The notes under the pieces were generated by a model. The model saw only the letters and a list, made by a program, of their open reading frames with translations, was not told the DNA's origin and did no database searches. From assembly GCA_964437365.1 (NCBI GenBank), contig CAYTGM010000007.1, positions 168,680-232,679 on the forward strand: DNA of 64,000 nt. The letters run 5' to 3'. Shown one piece after another: positions 1 through 8,929 of this stretch. The translations under genes were made by a program, and so were the position numbers. Positions within the stretch are counted from its first letter, which is position 1; each line of letters begins with the position of its first letter. The stretch is from CAYTGM01 sp964437365 (GTDB taxonomy: Bacteria > Sumerlaeota > Sumerlaeia > SLMS01).

Positions 1-177
1 GCGCTCGATGAAGCGACGCTGTATTTCATATGGATGTACCAGCCACACGGCATCCGCATCATAAGTCGTTCCTGCTCTGCTGATATCATGGAGGTCGAGG
101 TTGGTTATAGATGTACAGACAGCATTACCAATTTTGTCTTTGATGGGAAAATGAACGAGGGCGACGTGAAAGGACAT
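1..177 (-). CDS. SPOUT-type RNA methyltransferase, N-terminal 59 aa (runs off the left edge)
   Basis: The frame opens with ATG at 175-177 and stays open to base 1, so only the first 59 residues are present. The translation contains ALVHFPIKDKIG, TSITNLDLHDISR and VWLVHPYEIQ. These match the start of the SAM-dependent RNA methyltransferase family often found next to, or fused to, TrmD (the Methyltrans_RNA/SPOUT type), where TSVTNLDIHDIAR-like and TPLE-like motifs are typical. The expected product methylates an RNA base using S-adenosylmethionine and a knotted fold; the substrate is not shown here. It lies 28 bases downstream of the zinc-finger gene on the same strand, probably in one transcript. 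No strong ribosome-binding site is visible. Family assignment comes from motif recognition only. Confidence 0.72.
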   Translation of the reverse strand, partial: MSFHVALVHFPIKDKIGNAVCTSITNLDLHDISRAGTTYDADAVWLVHPYEIQRRFIER

Positions 178-205
178 GAGTACTGACAGGGTAAGGAAGG
201 TTCCC

Positions 206-775
206 TTACTCCTGTTCTCCCCCTTGTGGATCCTCGACCGGTTCTGCGTCGCTTTCTTCCGGTACCTCGCCATGGACGAGATTTACCGCCTGTTTTTCGA
301 TATCTTCTTTCAGGCTGACAAAATCGACAGCATCGAGTGGGAGCTCGGGAATCTTAAAAGACTCTCCCAGTTTCTGGTGAACGAAGTTCAATGAGCCATC
401 CTCATTAATGCCCTTATACTGCAGAACGCGGTATTTCATCAGGAGATGAGAGAGCAGAAAAAGCTGCGGAGCAAAGTCTGATGTCTCGTCTGCATAGAGT
501 GCCGAAAAGAGACGCCACAACGCGTCGTTCCTTTCCGACTTGGCCAATCGGCGTTCTTCCGGAGAGGCAGCCGTAATTCTGCGTGTCACCCAGAAAGAAA
601 AATAGTCCGACTTGCCGAGGTTCTCCCAGCATTCATGACAAAAGTCTTTACGAACAATATCGTCCTCTTCGTCGGACACCTCAATCAGTGAAGGGTGGCG
701 TCCGTCCACATTTAGCGGATTATCGCAAAGAAGACATTTGTTGCCGGGTCTGGAGAACTTGAGATAGGAATCCAA
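206..775 (-). CDS. Conserved hypothetical protein with an N-terminal zinc-finger-like cysteine cluster
   Basis: The product has 189 residues starting at a TTG codon (773-775), with a GGAAG stretch about 12 bases upstream. Two Cys-x2-Cys pairs, CLLC near residue 14 and CHEC near residue 46, are spaced like a treble-clef or zinc-ribbon site. The middle is helical and rich in charged residues, and the last 25 residues are acidic and probably disordered. There is no signal peptide or membrane segment, so it should be cytoplasmic. It precedes the SPOUT methyltransferase on the same strand, which hints at an RNA- or ribosome-related role, but that is inference. I do not recognise the family. Confidence 0.7.
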   Translation of the reverse strand: MDSYLKFSRPGNKCLLCDNPLNVDGRHPSLIEVSDEEDDIVRKDFCHECWENLGKSDYFSFWVTRRITAASPEERRLAKSERNDALWRLFSALYADETSDFAPQLFLLSHLLMKYRVLQYKGINEDGSLNFVHQKLGESFKIPELPLDAVDFVSLKEDIEKQAVNLVHGEVPEESDAEPVEDPQGGEQE

Positions 776-1183
776 CGCTGCTTTGTCACTTCCAACTGGA
801 GTTAATCTGGTTGATCACCGCCAGGGTCTTATAGCCCTGAATGGGAATACATGTTGAAGGTCAGAGATCGGGTATCGCAAGCAGAAGGTGACCTGAAGGC
901 TGTGAAAGCCTGTGTGAATCAGCAAACCCCAGCCCCTTGCCTTAAGTTAACTAAGGTAGAGGCATCCGTTCCAAATCAACGTCGGGAATCGGAGGGGCAT
1001 TTTGAGGGAAGAGTTTAAATTTCACGCGTCCTGTTTGTGGAAGTCATTATTGAAGCTTGCATATTGCTCCTTCTTGCTGAGAGTGAACTCTCAGCAGATG
1101 GCGAGAGCAAGATTTCGCACCTCTCATATTGGTCTGTGTTTCGCCTCTGTTGATATGCTTATTCTTATTTCAGGACAAGACGT
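776..1183. other. Intergenic region of about 400 bases, no gene seen
   Basis: This divergent spacer separates the minus-strand zinc-finger gene from the plus-strand ABC operon and should hold both promoters. Small hairpins are visible: AGGCT-GTGAA-AGCCT near 898 and CCTTA-AGTTAAC-TAAGG near 940. A short TTG-started frame at 1002-1190 looks random. I found no match to tmRNA, RNase P RNA or SRP RNA signature sequences. A small structured RNA around 830-1010 cannot be excluded. Confidence 0.4.
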
Positions 1184-2191
1184 GTGCTAAGGTTACTTCA
1201 ATCCCTCTTTATTGTCGTCTTCTTTCTGGTCATGATGACCTTTCTGTTTCGCGACCACATTATCCCTCAGTTCTCCCGCTCCAGTGGGATTCCTGTTGAG
1301 AAAACGGTCCTCACCGATGCCTGGGCCGACCAGGATGAGTGGTCGGAGATACGGTTCGGCAGCATGAAGCTTGGTGCGATGAGAACTGCCACAGAAAAAG
1401 AAGTTCTTGAAAACTATTACCTCACCACCGCCCATCTTGAGATTGATACACCCTTCATCAAAGGGAGGATCATTACCTCAGCCAAACTCAACCATCGCCT
1501 TGAAGTTGAATCGGTAAAACTCAGAGCACATCTCCCCAGGCCCGGTGAGAAACTCCTCACGGGTGAAGAGCTGAGCGTTGATGATCTTCCTTCCAACGTT
1601 TACGAAATGGTGGTGAAGATATCTGGAAATCAACTCGAAGGTCGTCTTAGACGAGATGATGCTGTTCAGTATTTTGACCAAAGACTTCCTCGTCCCGTGA
1701 CGATGTCTGACTCCCTCACACCGGTCTTCCGCGGGCGCATGCTGAAGAAAGACGTTGTCTATACGGTTGATGTCTATGACCCTCTTTGGGGGTCAAATTC
1801 AACTCCCGTCAAGATCGAGTACGTGGATGACGAAGTTCTGGAAAACGAACAGGACAAATATTATGTGAAGAAGGTCCTTCTTGAATATTCCTCCATGGAA
1901 ACTCGCCTTTATATCGACAGCGATGGAACGGTCCGGAAACGCGAAATTCCTTTGCTCCAGTTTGCGCAGAATAATCCTGATTCTTCTCGTGAGGCTGCAA
2001 CAACGCTCGTCATTGAGTATCTCGATCCTCAATTTGCCCGTACCCGATACCCCGAGCTGAACTATCTGCCAGCGGTTCCGGAAATTACCCGTAAAGATGT
2101 AAATGGCAAGGACAAGGGGAAGGTTCTTCAAGGACTTAGCGCTTTCTCCCTGCTTTCAAATGGACTTAAGAGCAGCATTACAGGAAACTGA
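1184..2191 (+). CDS. Membrane-anchored periplasmic protein, first gene of ABC exporter operon
   Basis: The 335-residue product begins at GTG. Residues 4-22 form one strongly hydrophobic N-terminal segment with no clear cleavage site, so it is probably a signal anchor with the rest outside the inner membrane. The body is rich in beta strands and charged residues. I do not recognise a named domain. The gene ends 15 bases before an ABC ATPase gene, which overlaps an ABC-2-type permease gene, so the three form one operon. An accessory or substrate-handling subunit of that exporter is the most reasonable inference. Confidence 0.75.
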   Translation: MLRLLQSLFIVVFFLVMMTFLFRDHIIPQFSRSSGIPVEKTVLTDAWADQDEWSEIRFGSMKLGAMRTATEKEVLENYYLTTAHLEIDTPFIKGRIITSAKLNHRLEVESVKLRAHLPRPGEKLLTGEELSVDDLPSNVYEMVVKISGNQLEGRLRRDDAVQYFDQRLPRPVTMSDSLTPVFRGRMLKKDVVYTVDVYDPLWGSNSTPVKIEYVDDEVLENEQDKYYVKKVLLEYSSMETRLYIDSDGTVRKREIPLLQFAQNNPDSSREAATTLVIEYLDPQFARTRYPELNYLPAVPEITRKDVNGKDKGKVLQGLSAFSLLSNGLKSSITGN

Positions 2192-2206
2192 CAGGAATAT
2201 ATAAAT

Positions 2207-3004
2207 ATGATTCTTTTAGAAAATCTCAGTAAAGATTATGATGGATTCCAGGCACTGAACGACCTGTCTCTCGATATCCCTGAGGGCGAGTTTTTCTGTT
2301 TCCTTGGACCAAACGGAGCCGGAAAAACAACAACTATCAAAATCATTACCGGTCTGCTGAAACCAGCAAAGGGGAGAGCCACTGTTTGCGGCTTCGACAT
2401 ACAGGAACAACCCCTTGAAGCAAAGAGGCAAATTGGATATATACCAGATACGCCGTATCTGTATGAGAAACTGAGTGGTCGAGACTTTATGCACTTTGTG
2501 GGAAACCTCTACGAAGTTCCCACAAAGAAGGTTGATGAATCTTTGGAAGAGTACTTCAACGCCTTCAATATCTATCACGCCAAAGATAACCTGATTGAAA
2601 ACTACAGCTTTGGTATGAGGCAGAAGCTTTGTTTCTCTGCCGCCTTTATGCACGACCCAAAGGTACTTGTGGTCGACGAACCCATTGTCGGTATAGATCC
2701 TCAGTCAGCCCGGACACTGAAAAATATGCTGAAAGAGTTCTGTCAGAATGGGGGTACAGTTTTTCTTTCAACACACCTTCTGGCTATTGCAGAGGAACTT
2801 TGCGATCGTCTCGGAATTATTACCCAGGGAGAACTCCGGTTTCTTGGATCCGTTCAGGATCTCGGCCGCCAGCTTTCTCGTGAAGGCTCGCTCGAAGATC
2901 TCTTCCTCGAGCTCACCAAAGATGGTGTCACCAATCGCGAAGAATCTCCTTTCGAACAAGCTAACGAGAAAAAGCCAGAGGAACTGACCACCAATCATGG
3001 ATAA
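2207..3004 (+). CDS. ABC transporter ATP-binding protein (ABC-2/NatA-type exporter)
   Basis: This 265-residue ATPase powers the permease encoded next. Visible motifs are the Walker A GPNGAGKT (34-41), the Q-loop region near IGYIP, a degenerate signature YSFGMRQ (133-139) in place of LSGGQ, the Walker B VLVVDEP (153-159) and the switch histidine H190 in LSTHLL. Signature variants of the form SxGMxQ are common in ABC-2-type exporters. The last 40 residues form a charged tail beyond the ATPase fold. AGGAA lies about 9 bases before the ATG. The stop codon overlaps the ATG of the permease gene by 8 bases, pointing to translational coupling. Confidence 0.93.
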   Translation: MILLENLSKDYDGFQALNDLSLDIPEGEFFCFLGPNGAGKTTTIKIITGLLKPAKGRATVCGFDIQEQPLEAKRQIGYIPDTPYLYEKLSGRDFMHFVGNLYEVPTKKVDESLEEYFNAFNIYHAKDNLIENYSFGMRQKLCFSAAFMHDPKVLVVDEPIVGIDPQSARTLKNMLKEFCQNGGTVFLSTHLLAIAEELCDRLGIITQGELRFLGSVQDLGRQLSREGSLEDLFLELTKDGVTNREESPFEQANEKKPEELTTNHG

Positions 3005-4814
3005 AGACGCCACGATTACAAAAGGGCCGCTTGAACAGGACTCTCATGAAAAGCAAGGACGACAGCTCTCAGATATCTTTCTCGAAGGGACCCACTCCTC
3101 ACTTGTTCTGAAGACAAAGGTTAAGATTGCCTACAATGCCTTAAGGCACATTAAACGACATGTCTATCTGCATGCTGCTGTGGGAATTGGACTTGCCGTA
3201 TTTTTGGTCGGAGGTGGCACAGGGCTTTTCTCTTACGTTTTCAACTATCTGATGGATGAGAGTAACTTCGGGGCGTTCGGTGCCCCGCTCATGGATCGAC
3301 TGGTCGGGATCGTCTTTCTGATCTTCTTTTCCATGCTGCTTTTCTCCAACCTGATTATTATTCTCTCGACAACATATATATCGAAGGAAGTGGAGTTTCT
3401 CATGGCGCTTCCGATTTCGAGGCTGTCCATCTTCCGTCAGAAACTCTTCGAATCCATTCTTTACAGTTCGTGGGCTTTTGCGCTCCTGAGTGTTCCTATC
3501 TTCCTCAGCTACGGATTGGCTCGTGATGCAGCCTGGTTCTACTACCCACTCGTTCTCCTGGTGATTGTTCCTTTTATGTCCATTCCGGCGACGCTCGGAG
3601 CGATCGTGACGATGGTCCTGACATCGATTCTACCAGCACGTAAAACCAGGACACTCTGCATCGGTTTGGGTATTTTCGCGATTATTCTTATGCTGGTCAT
3701 GAGTCGCTATACGGGTCTATCTTCTATACTTCGGACCGCAAGCAACCAGGACTTTCTTCAGATGGTCAATGCGCTCAGTGTGGGCAGTTCAGCCCTTCTG
3801 CCCAGTGCCTGGCTCTCGAACGCACTCGTTGCCATTGCTCCAGCGAACCCCGAAGACTTTTCTCTGTCGGAGTTTGCCTACTGGGTTTCCATGCTTTGTG
3901 CGACGGGGCTCTTTCTCTTTGAGGTCTGCCGCTGGCTCGTCCCGCCCCTCTATTACAAGGGCTGGTGTCTATCGCGCGATGCAGCCGTGAAAGAAGTCGA
4001 TACGCATGCTCGCCTTTCACCGTTCCAGATTATCGATCGCTTTTTACTGAAGTCCTTCTCGCCTCCAACGGCGGCGCTTCTCAGCAAAGACTTGAAGACC
4101 TTCTGGCGCGACCCGGCACAGTGGACGCAGCTGGTAATTCTTTTTGGCTTGATGATTATATACGTTATGAACCTTGGGTGGTCGACTCGTTATTCGGAAA
4201 CGCTTGAACTGGTGGTGAATGACTGGAAGTCGCTGCTTAATTTCTTTAATATGGCGGCAACATGTTTCATTCTTTCCATCCTGACAACACGCTTCGTTTA
4301 TCCGATGTTGAGTCTGGAAGGTCGTGGTTTCTGGACCGTTGGCCTCGCCCCGATCTATCGTTCACGTATTATCTGGCAAAAGTATATACTCTGTCTGCTA
4401 CTCTGTTTTGTGATTTCAATCCCCCTGGCAACACTCAGCAATATTATTCTCGAGGTGGACGGATATTTCGTACCTCTCTCCTATTTCACAGTGATCCTTC
4501 TTAGTGGTGGCTTGACAAGCCTCAGCGTTGGGATTGGTGCTGTTCTCCCCGACTTTAAAGAGGACAACCCCGCTCGTATTGCCAACGGCGTTGGGGGAAC
4601 TCTGAACGTACTCGTCTCGCTTGCGTATATCTCGGTCACATTCATTATGCTGGCGGTTCCAACGATCATGATGGGAGAGGGTGCGGGTTTTAGGGCCAGC
4701 TTTTCCCTGCCCCTCATGGTCCTTTATTGCTTCCTGTTCCTGGGTTTCCAGGCATTAGTGATCATGGTTCCGTTGCGGATTGGTCTGCGCCGGTGGAACC
4801 AGATGGAATTCTGA
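2997..4814 (+). CDS. ABC-2-type exporter permease, polytopic membrane protein
   Basis: The 605-residue product has a cytoplasmic N-terminal stretch of about 60 residues followed by roughly 12 hydrophobic segments in two groups separated by a soluble region (about 320-375). It resembles the large permeases of putative ABC exporters rather than import permeases, since no EAA loop is visible. It starts inside the ATPase gene and closes the operon, with an intrinsic terminator about 65 bases after its stop. Substrate is unknown. The anchored protein encoded first is probably part of the complex. Confidence 0.85.
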   Translation: MDKDATITKGPLEQDSHEKQGRQLSDIFLEGTHSSLVLKTKVKIAYNALRHIKRHVYLHAAVGIGLAVFLVGGGTGLFSYVFNYLMDESNFGAFGAPLMDRLVGIVFLIFFSMLLFSNLIIILSTTYISKEVEFLMALPISRLSIFRQKLFESILYSSWAFALLSVPIFLSYGLARDAAWFYYPLVLLVIVPFMSIPATLGAIVTMVLTSILPARKTRTLCIGLGIFAIILMLVMSRYTGLSSILRTASNQDFLQMVNALSVGSSALLPSAWLSNALVAIAPANPEDFSLSEFAYWVSMLCATGLFLFEVCRWLVPPLYYKGWCLSRDAAVKEVDTHARLSPFQIIDRFLLKSFSPPTAALLSKDLKTFWRDPAQWTQLVILFGLMIIYVMNLGWSTRYSETLELVVNDWKSLLNFFNMAATCFILSILTTRFVYPMLSLEGRGFWTVGLAPIYRSRIIWQKYILCLLLCFVISIPLATLSNIILEVDGYFVPLSYFTVILLSGGLTSLSVGIGAVLPDFKEDNPARIANGVGGTLNVLVSLAYISVTFIMLAVPTIMMGEGAGFRASFSLPLMVLYCFLFLGFQALVIMVPLRIGLRRWNQMEF

Positions 4815-4863
4815 GGGGATAGCGGCGCTGTTGGGAGGTTTGTTGTGGTGATTTACCGGGCCC

Positions 4864-4878
4864 ATGTAAACGGTTACA
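4864..4878. promoter_or_regulatory. LacI-family-like operator palindrome 1
   Basis: The sequence ATGTAAACGGTTACA is an imperfect palindrome fitting the general LacI-family or CcpA-cre pattern WTGNAANCGNWNNCW at every defined position. It lies between the exporter operon and the zinc-ribbon gene, just before the terminator hairpin. Two related sites follow at 4916 and 5186. No LacI-family regulator is encoded in the window, so the binding protein is unknown. Confidence 0.3.
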
Positions 4879-4912
4879 GGGAATGTGTCTCACGATGAGA
4901 CTCCCTTTTTTC
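4877..4912 (+). terminator. Intrinsic terminator of the ABC exporter operon
   Basis: A GGGA-aTG-TGTCTCA arm pairs with TGAGACT-CCC around a CGA loop and is followed directly by six T residues. It lies about 65 bases after the permease stop codon and is read on the plus strand. Confidence 0.8.
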
Positions 4913-4915
4913 CGC

Positions 4916-4930
4916 ATGTAAGCGCATACG
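4916..4930. promoter_or_regulatory. LacI-family-like operator palindrome 2
   Basis: The sequence ATGTAAGCGCATACG shares the ATGTAANCG half-site with the site at 4864 and fits the cre-type pattern except for the last base. It lies just past the terminator, so it could act only on the downstream genes starting at 5225. Confidence 0.25.
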
Positions 4931-5185
4931 CCCAGCGGGACAGCCCCGAAAAACCCCGCGGATATATGTACAGCAGCGGTCTAAATCACCCCTCCAGATA
5001 TGCCTCCCTACAACTCTTGTTGAACAGATAAGGCTGTACCCACCAGGTGAGATACACTTTTATCCCACTTTTTATTATTTCAGGAACATTACACGCTTGA
5101 CTTTATCAAATCAGCAAGGTTAGCTGACAGTGCTGTGTGATTAACGGTATTAATATTTTACCTCGGACAAGATGCACAACATATC

Positions 5186-5200
5186 TTCACACGGTTACAT
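5186..5200. promoter_or_regulatory. LacI-family-like half-site 3 upstream of the zinc-ribbon gene
   Basis: Read on the minus strand, this is ATGTAACCGTGTGAA. It carries the same ATGTAANCG half-site as the two upstream palindromes, with a degraded second half. It ends 25 bases before the ATG at 5225, where a repressor would block transcription. The call rests on pattern only. Confidence 0.2.
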
Positions 5201-5224
5201 CTTATGAAAGGTCAATAGACTCCC

Positions 5225-5545
5225 ATGATTCGCCCTCTCGCAGCATTGCTGAGGCTCCATGAAATTAACCAGATGTCGAAAGGGAAGCCTATCTCCGACA
5301 CACAACAGCGCGAAGTGTCACGGCTCCTTCAGTCTATTACACCCGAAGCCCACAGGGCTTACCTCCAGAACCTCAAAAAGTATGGAGACAACGCCGTTGC
5401 GCCTATCAGCCACGGCGCCTGCACCGGATGCTATGTTAAGCAACCATCGGTCATGAGTGAAATAGAAGATTCAATCTACCGCTGCCAGAGCTGCGGCAGA
5501 CTTATCTACGACCAGGATGAAGCCTACGAGCTCTCCGTTGGATAA
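5225..5545 (+). CDS. Short zinc-ribbon protein (C4-type, zf-RING_7/CdsZ-like C-terminus)
   Basis: The 106-residue product has a helical N-terminal half and a C-terminal four-cysteine ribbon: CTGC near residues 66-69 and CQSCGRLIY near residues 87-95. This C-terminal pattern matches the zinc-ribbon domain ending many long coiled-coil proteins of the YbgI/CdsZ type. Here the long coiled coil is mostly missing, so the protein is less than half the usual length. It starts at ATG with only a weak AAAGG upstream. The 410-base leader upstream holds three LacI-like sites. Its role is unknown; nucleic-acid or protein binding is likely. Confidence 0.75.
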   Translation: MIRPLAALLRLHEINQMSKGKPISDTQQREVSRLLQSITPEAHRAYLQNLKKYGDNAVAPISHGACTGCYVKQPSVMSEIEDSIYRCQSCGRLIYDQDEAYELSVG

Positions 5546-5550
5546 CACCT

Positions 5551-5775
5551 TTGGCATTTAAACTCAGCCTTCCCTGGCACCAGGAAGATGACCCAAACCT
5601 CACCGTGGCCATTCGGCGCCACGGTGATCGTTGTTTTCACGAGGTCGAAGAAAAGCACCAGGACGGCTATGTCATTACCGGCATCTTCATCGATCTCTCC
5701 GATGTTGCCGAAGAAGTGATCCAGTCCAAAGACGACCCAGATCATTCGCAACGCTGCATCATACAGCACCAATAG
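5551..5775 (+). CDS. Possible small hypothetical protein of 74 aa
   Basis: The frame begins at TTG only 5 bases after the zinc-ribbon stop and reads through charged, soluble-looking sequence with phrases such as VAIRRHGDRCFHEV. Codon choice resembles neighbouring genes, and the antisense frame is hydrophobic and less gene-like. No strong Shine-Dalgarno site is present, and no family was recognised. It could be translated by coupling to the upstream gene. Treat it as tentative. Confidence 0.4.
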   Translation: MAFKLSLPWHQEDDPNLTVAIRRHGDRCFHEVEEKHQDGYVITGIFIDLSDVAEEVIQSKDDPDHSQRCIIQHQ

Positions 5776-5866
5776 CGTGAACTGATAGAGTTCACACATT
5801 CTACTTCCTCCACTTAAGTCCTTGCTTTCAGATCACCAACTTGCTTCTTTGGGAGTGTAACCCACG

Positions 5867-6679
5867 ATGCGAAGAAGAAAGTTGCCGCTTCAAAAAACAG
5901 AAGCCATGGAATATTCCACGCAAACGGATCGACCCATCACCAGCACACAAAGCCTGGTGGTCGAGGCTCCTCTACGCATCAAGGTGAATGCGGTTTCATT
6001 TACCATGACCATGCGAACTCCTGGGAATGATGAAGCACTCGCGCGCGGACTTCTCTATACAGAGGGAATCTACGAGGACCTGAGCACTCCCCTCGCCTTC
6101 GCCTATACGAAAGACCCCTCGCAAAAAGAAATCGTCTGTGTGAATGTGGCTCTCCCTGAAGAGTACGTCGAAAAATCAATCCAGCAGATTCGGTCGCTCA
6201 TCGCTACTTCCTCCTGTGGTCTTTGCGGTCGAGAGGAACTCGAAGACATTGAAGGCTGCGAGGAGCCAACTCGACTTGAATCCAACATAGATCGAGCAAC
6301 GCTCGATGTCTCCCACTGTTTTGACCAGATGAAAACTCGGCAGAAACTGTTCGAAGAAACTGGCGGTTGTCATGCCGCAGCGCTGTTTGACAAGGACCTC
6401 AACCTCCTCACTTGTCATGAAGACATCGGACGTCACAATGCCGTTGATAAGGTGATCGGTTCACTCCTCAAAGAAGAGGCGCTTCCAAAGGCGGAGATCA
6501 TGACCGTGTCAGGTCGAATCTCCTTCGAGATTCTCTACAAGGCCTGGAAAGCGAATATACCCATCCTTCTTGCCGTTTCTGCTCCATCTTCCCTGGCCGT
6601 TGAGCTTGCACAAAAACTGGGAATGACAATCTACGGATTCTGCCGAAGTAATCGCTATACGATCTATACATCAACTTAA
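5867..6679 (+). CDS. fdhD: FdhD, sulfur carrier for formate dehydrogenase maturation
   Basis: FdhD transfers sulfur from a cysteine desulfurase to the bis-molybdopterin guanine dinucleotide cofactor so that formate dehydrogenases become active. The 270-residue product has the family hallmarks: the redox cysteine motif CGLCG at 117-121, GGCHAAAL, then CHEDIGRHNAVDK, and VSGRISFE near the C-terminus. The first 25 residues are a variable extension. It lies 24 bases upstream of a formate-dehydrogenase-like oxidoreductase, its obvious client, probably in the same transcript. Confidence 0.95.
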   Translation: MRRRKLPLQKTEAMEYSTQTDRPITSTQSLVVEAPLRIKVNAVSFTMTMRTPGNDEALARGLLYTEGIYEDLSTPLAFAYTKDPSQKEIVCVNVALPEEYVEKSIQQIRSLIATSSCGLCGREELEDIEGCEEPTRLESNIDRATLDVSHCFDQMKTRQKLFEETGGCHAAALFDKDLNLLTCHEDIGRHNAVDKVIGSLLKEEALPKAEIMTVSGRISFEILYKAWKANIPILLAVSAPSSLAVELAQKLGMTIYGFCRSNRYTIYTST

Positions 6680-6703
6680 GAACAAAAGGAACAAACGCCA
6701 GCA

Positions 6704-8929
6704 ATGAGTCGTGTGAAAAAGAAATGGACCCCGGAAAACTGGTCGAGCCTCATGCCCTTCGGGTTGGGACATCAACGACCTAACAACTACTACGAAGTTT
6801 TCCGAGCCGCCTGGGAGAATAAAGACGAAGCACTTTTTGCCTGGCGTATTCTTAATGACGGGGTTTGCGACGGATGTGCTCTGGGAACGTCAGGGCTCAA
6901 AGATTGGACACTCTCCGGGCCACATCTATGCAATATACGACTTCGCCTGCTTCGCCTCAATACGATGGGCCCGTTCGATGGAGAGGAGCTTGAAGATGTT
7001 GAGTATATCAAGGAGCGCACTTCCGAGGAACTGAAAGAGATGGGCCGCATCCCCTATCCCATGATTCGACGCAAGGGTGATGCTGGCTTTGAACGGATAT
7101 CGTGGAAAGATGCGCTGAAAGAAATAGCGGAAAAGATCCGTGAAACGGACCCCGTTAAGTCGGCTTATTATCTGACAAGTCGTGGAGTTCCCAACGAGAC
7201 TTACTATGCCGCTCAAAAGGCTATTCGCTCTTTCGGGACAAATAATCTGGATAATGCAGCGCGTATCTGCCACTCTCCAAGTACCGTTGGTCTCAAGGAG
7301 TCTGTCGGCATAGCAGCCACAACGTGCTCGTACATCGACTGGCTTGAGTCAGACCTGATCGTTTTCATCGGGTCGAATATGGCTAACAATCAGCCCGTTG
7401 CTACCAAGTATATACACTATGCAAAGAAAAACGGTGCGCGAGTGGCCATGATCAATAACTACCGCGAGCCCGGCATGGAGAACTATTGGATTCCATCCAT
7501 CGTGGAGAGCTCTCTCTTCGGAACAAAAATCTGTGACGACTTTTACGGCGTAAATATTGGCGGCGACGTTGCTTTTCTCAACGGTGTGCTCAAACACATG
7601 TTCCACAACGATATGGTAGATGAGGATTTTATTTCGGAGCATTGCGTTGGGTTCGACGAGCTGAAAGAATACTTGTCCTCTCTTGACTGGAAGACCATCG
7701 AGGAAGTTTCCGGCGCGCCAAAGCGCGAGATTCAACGCTTTGCGCAAACGGTGGCTGATGCGGACAAGGCTGTTTTCGTATGGAGCATGGGGATTACCCA
7801 GCACGAAACCGGCGTCGACAATGTCAAAGCCATCGTCAACCTTGCTTTAAGCAAGGGTTTTGTTGGGCGTCTTGGCTGTGGCCTGATGCCTATACGAGGT
7901 CACTCCGGCGTTCAGGGCGGAGCCGAGATGGGATGTTATGCTACCGCTTATCCCGGTGGCCGTGCGATCAATGAAGAGAACGCAGCAGAGCTGGAAGAGC
8001 TTTGGGGATTCAGACCTCCTTCTTCAAAAGGAAAGACCATTACACAAAGTATAGACGAAGCAGGCGAGGGAAACATTGATCTACTCTTTTCTGTCGGAGG
8101 TAACTTTCTGGAGGTCTTGCCGCAGCCCGATGCCGTGGAAGCGGCTCTGGAGAAGGTGTCTCTGCGGGTTCATGTGGATATCTTTCTGTCGAGTCAGATG
8201 CTGGTCGATCCCGGTGAGACGGTTATCATTTTGCCTGCGACTACACGCTATGAAATTCCCGGTGGCTGCTGTGAAACATCAACAGAACGGCGCGTCATCT
8301 TCAGTCCTGAGATTCCGGGAAGGCGTATAGAAGGAGCTCGTTGCGAGTGGGAGATTTTCAGTGATCTGGCGAAACTCGTTCATCCTGATCGAAAAGAGAG
8401 TTTCAATTGGAAAGACACCTCGGATATACGAAACGAAATCGCCCGTGTGATTCCTGTCTATGATGGCATTCAATACCTTCAGGAAAAAGGCGATCAGTTT
8501 CAATATGGCGGACGCCATCTCTGCTGGAACTGGGAGTTCCCGACGCCCGACGGCAAAGCGCATTTCTCTAAAGTGGAAGTACGCCAGGAACAGCTGAAAG
8601 AAGGACATTTTCGCGTGGCCACACGACGCGGGAAACAGTTCAACAGCATGGTGCACGAGTATAAAGACTCGCTGAACGGGGCCGATCGCGACGCAATTTT
8701 GATGAATCGTCTAGACATGGAAGAACTTGAGCTTGAAGCAGGCGATCTCATCGAGATTCACAATGATGATGGGTCGTATTCTGGGTCAGTGGTGCCGGCG
8801 CCCATTCAACGTGGGAACCTTCAAGTGCACTGGCCCGAGGGGAACGTCTTGCTGCCCCAAGGAAAGCGCTCGAAGGAAGCCGGGGTGCCCGATTATAACG
8901 CGACTGTTCAGATTAAAGTCGACGAATAA
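6704..8929 (+). CDS. Molybdopterin oxidoreductase, FdhF/YdeP-like formate dehydrogenase family
   Basis: The 741-residue protein belongs to the bis-MGD molybdopterin oxidoreductases. The N-terminus carries CDGC (C55, C58) and a later cysteine in PHLCN (C76) instead of the four-cysteine iron-sulfur site of classical FdhF, as in the YdeP branch. The probable molybdenum ligand is Cys in ARICHSPS (C189), followed by the conserved histidine. Later segments (ALSKGFVGRLGCGLMPIRGH, SVGGNFLEVLPQ, and the C-terminal EAGDLIEI) fit the cofactor-binding domains. There is no signal peptide, so the enzyme is cytoplasmic. The start is ATG 24 bases after fdhD. True substrate may differ from formate; YdeP homologues are linked to acid response. 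Confidence 0.88.
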   Translation: MSRVKKKWTPENWSSLMPFGLGHQRPNNYYEVFRAAWENKDEALFAWRILNDGVCDGCALGTSGLKDWTLSGPHLCNIRLRLLRLNTMGPFDGEELEDVEYIKERTSEELKEMGRIPYPMIRRKGDAGFERISWKDALKEIAEKIRETDPVKSAYYLTSRGVPNETYYAAQKAIRSFGTNNLDNAARICHSPSTVGLKESVGIAATTCSYIDWLESDLIVFIGSNMANNQPVATKYIHYAKKNGARVAMINNYREPGMENYWIPSIVESSLFGTKICDDFYGVNIGGDVAFLNGVLKHMFHNDMVDEDFISEHCVGFDELKEYLSSLDWKTIEEVSGAPKREIQRFAQTVADADKAVFVWSMGITQHETGVDNVKAIVNLALSKGFVGRLGCGLMPIRGHSGVQGGAEMGCYATAYPGGRAINEENAAELEELWGFRPPSSKGKTITQSIDEAGEGNIDLLFSVGGNFLEVLPQPDAVEAALEKVSLRVHVDIFLSSQMLVDPGETVIILPATTRYEIPGGCCETSTERRVIFSPEIPGRRIEGARCEWEIFSDLAKLVHPDRKESFNWKDTSDIRNEIARVIPVYDGIQYLQEKGDQFQYGGRHLCWNWEFPTPDGKAHFSKVEVRQEQLKEGHFRVATRRGKQFNSMVHEYKDSLNGADRDAILMNRLDMEELELEAGDLIEIHNDDGSYSGSVVPAPIQRGNLQVHWPEGNVLLPQGKRSKEAGVPDYNATVQIKVDE

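Noticed and set aside
1002..1190. Short plus-strand frame of 62 codons
   Set aside because: It starts at TTG, has no ribosome-binding site and overlaps the true start of the exporter operon. Composition looks random.
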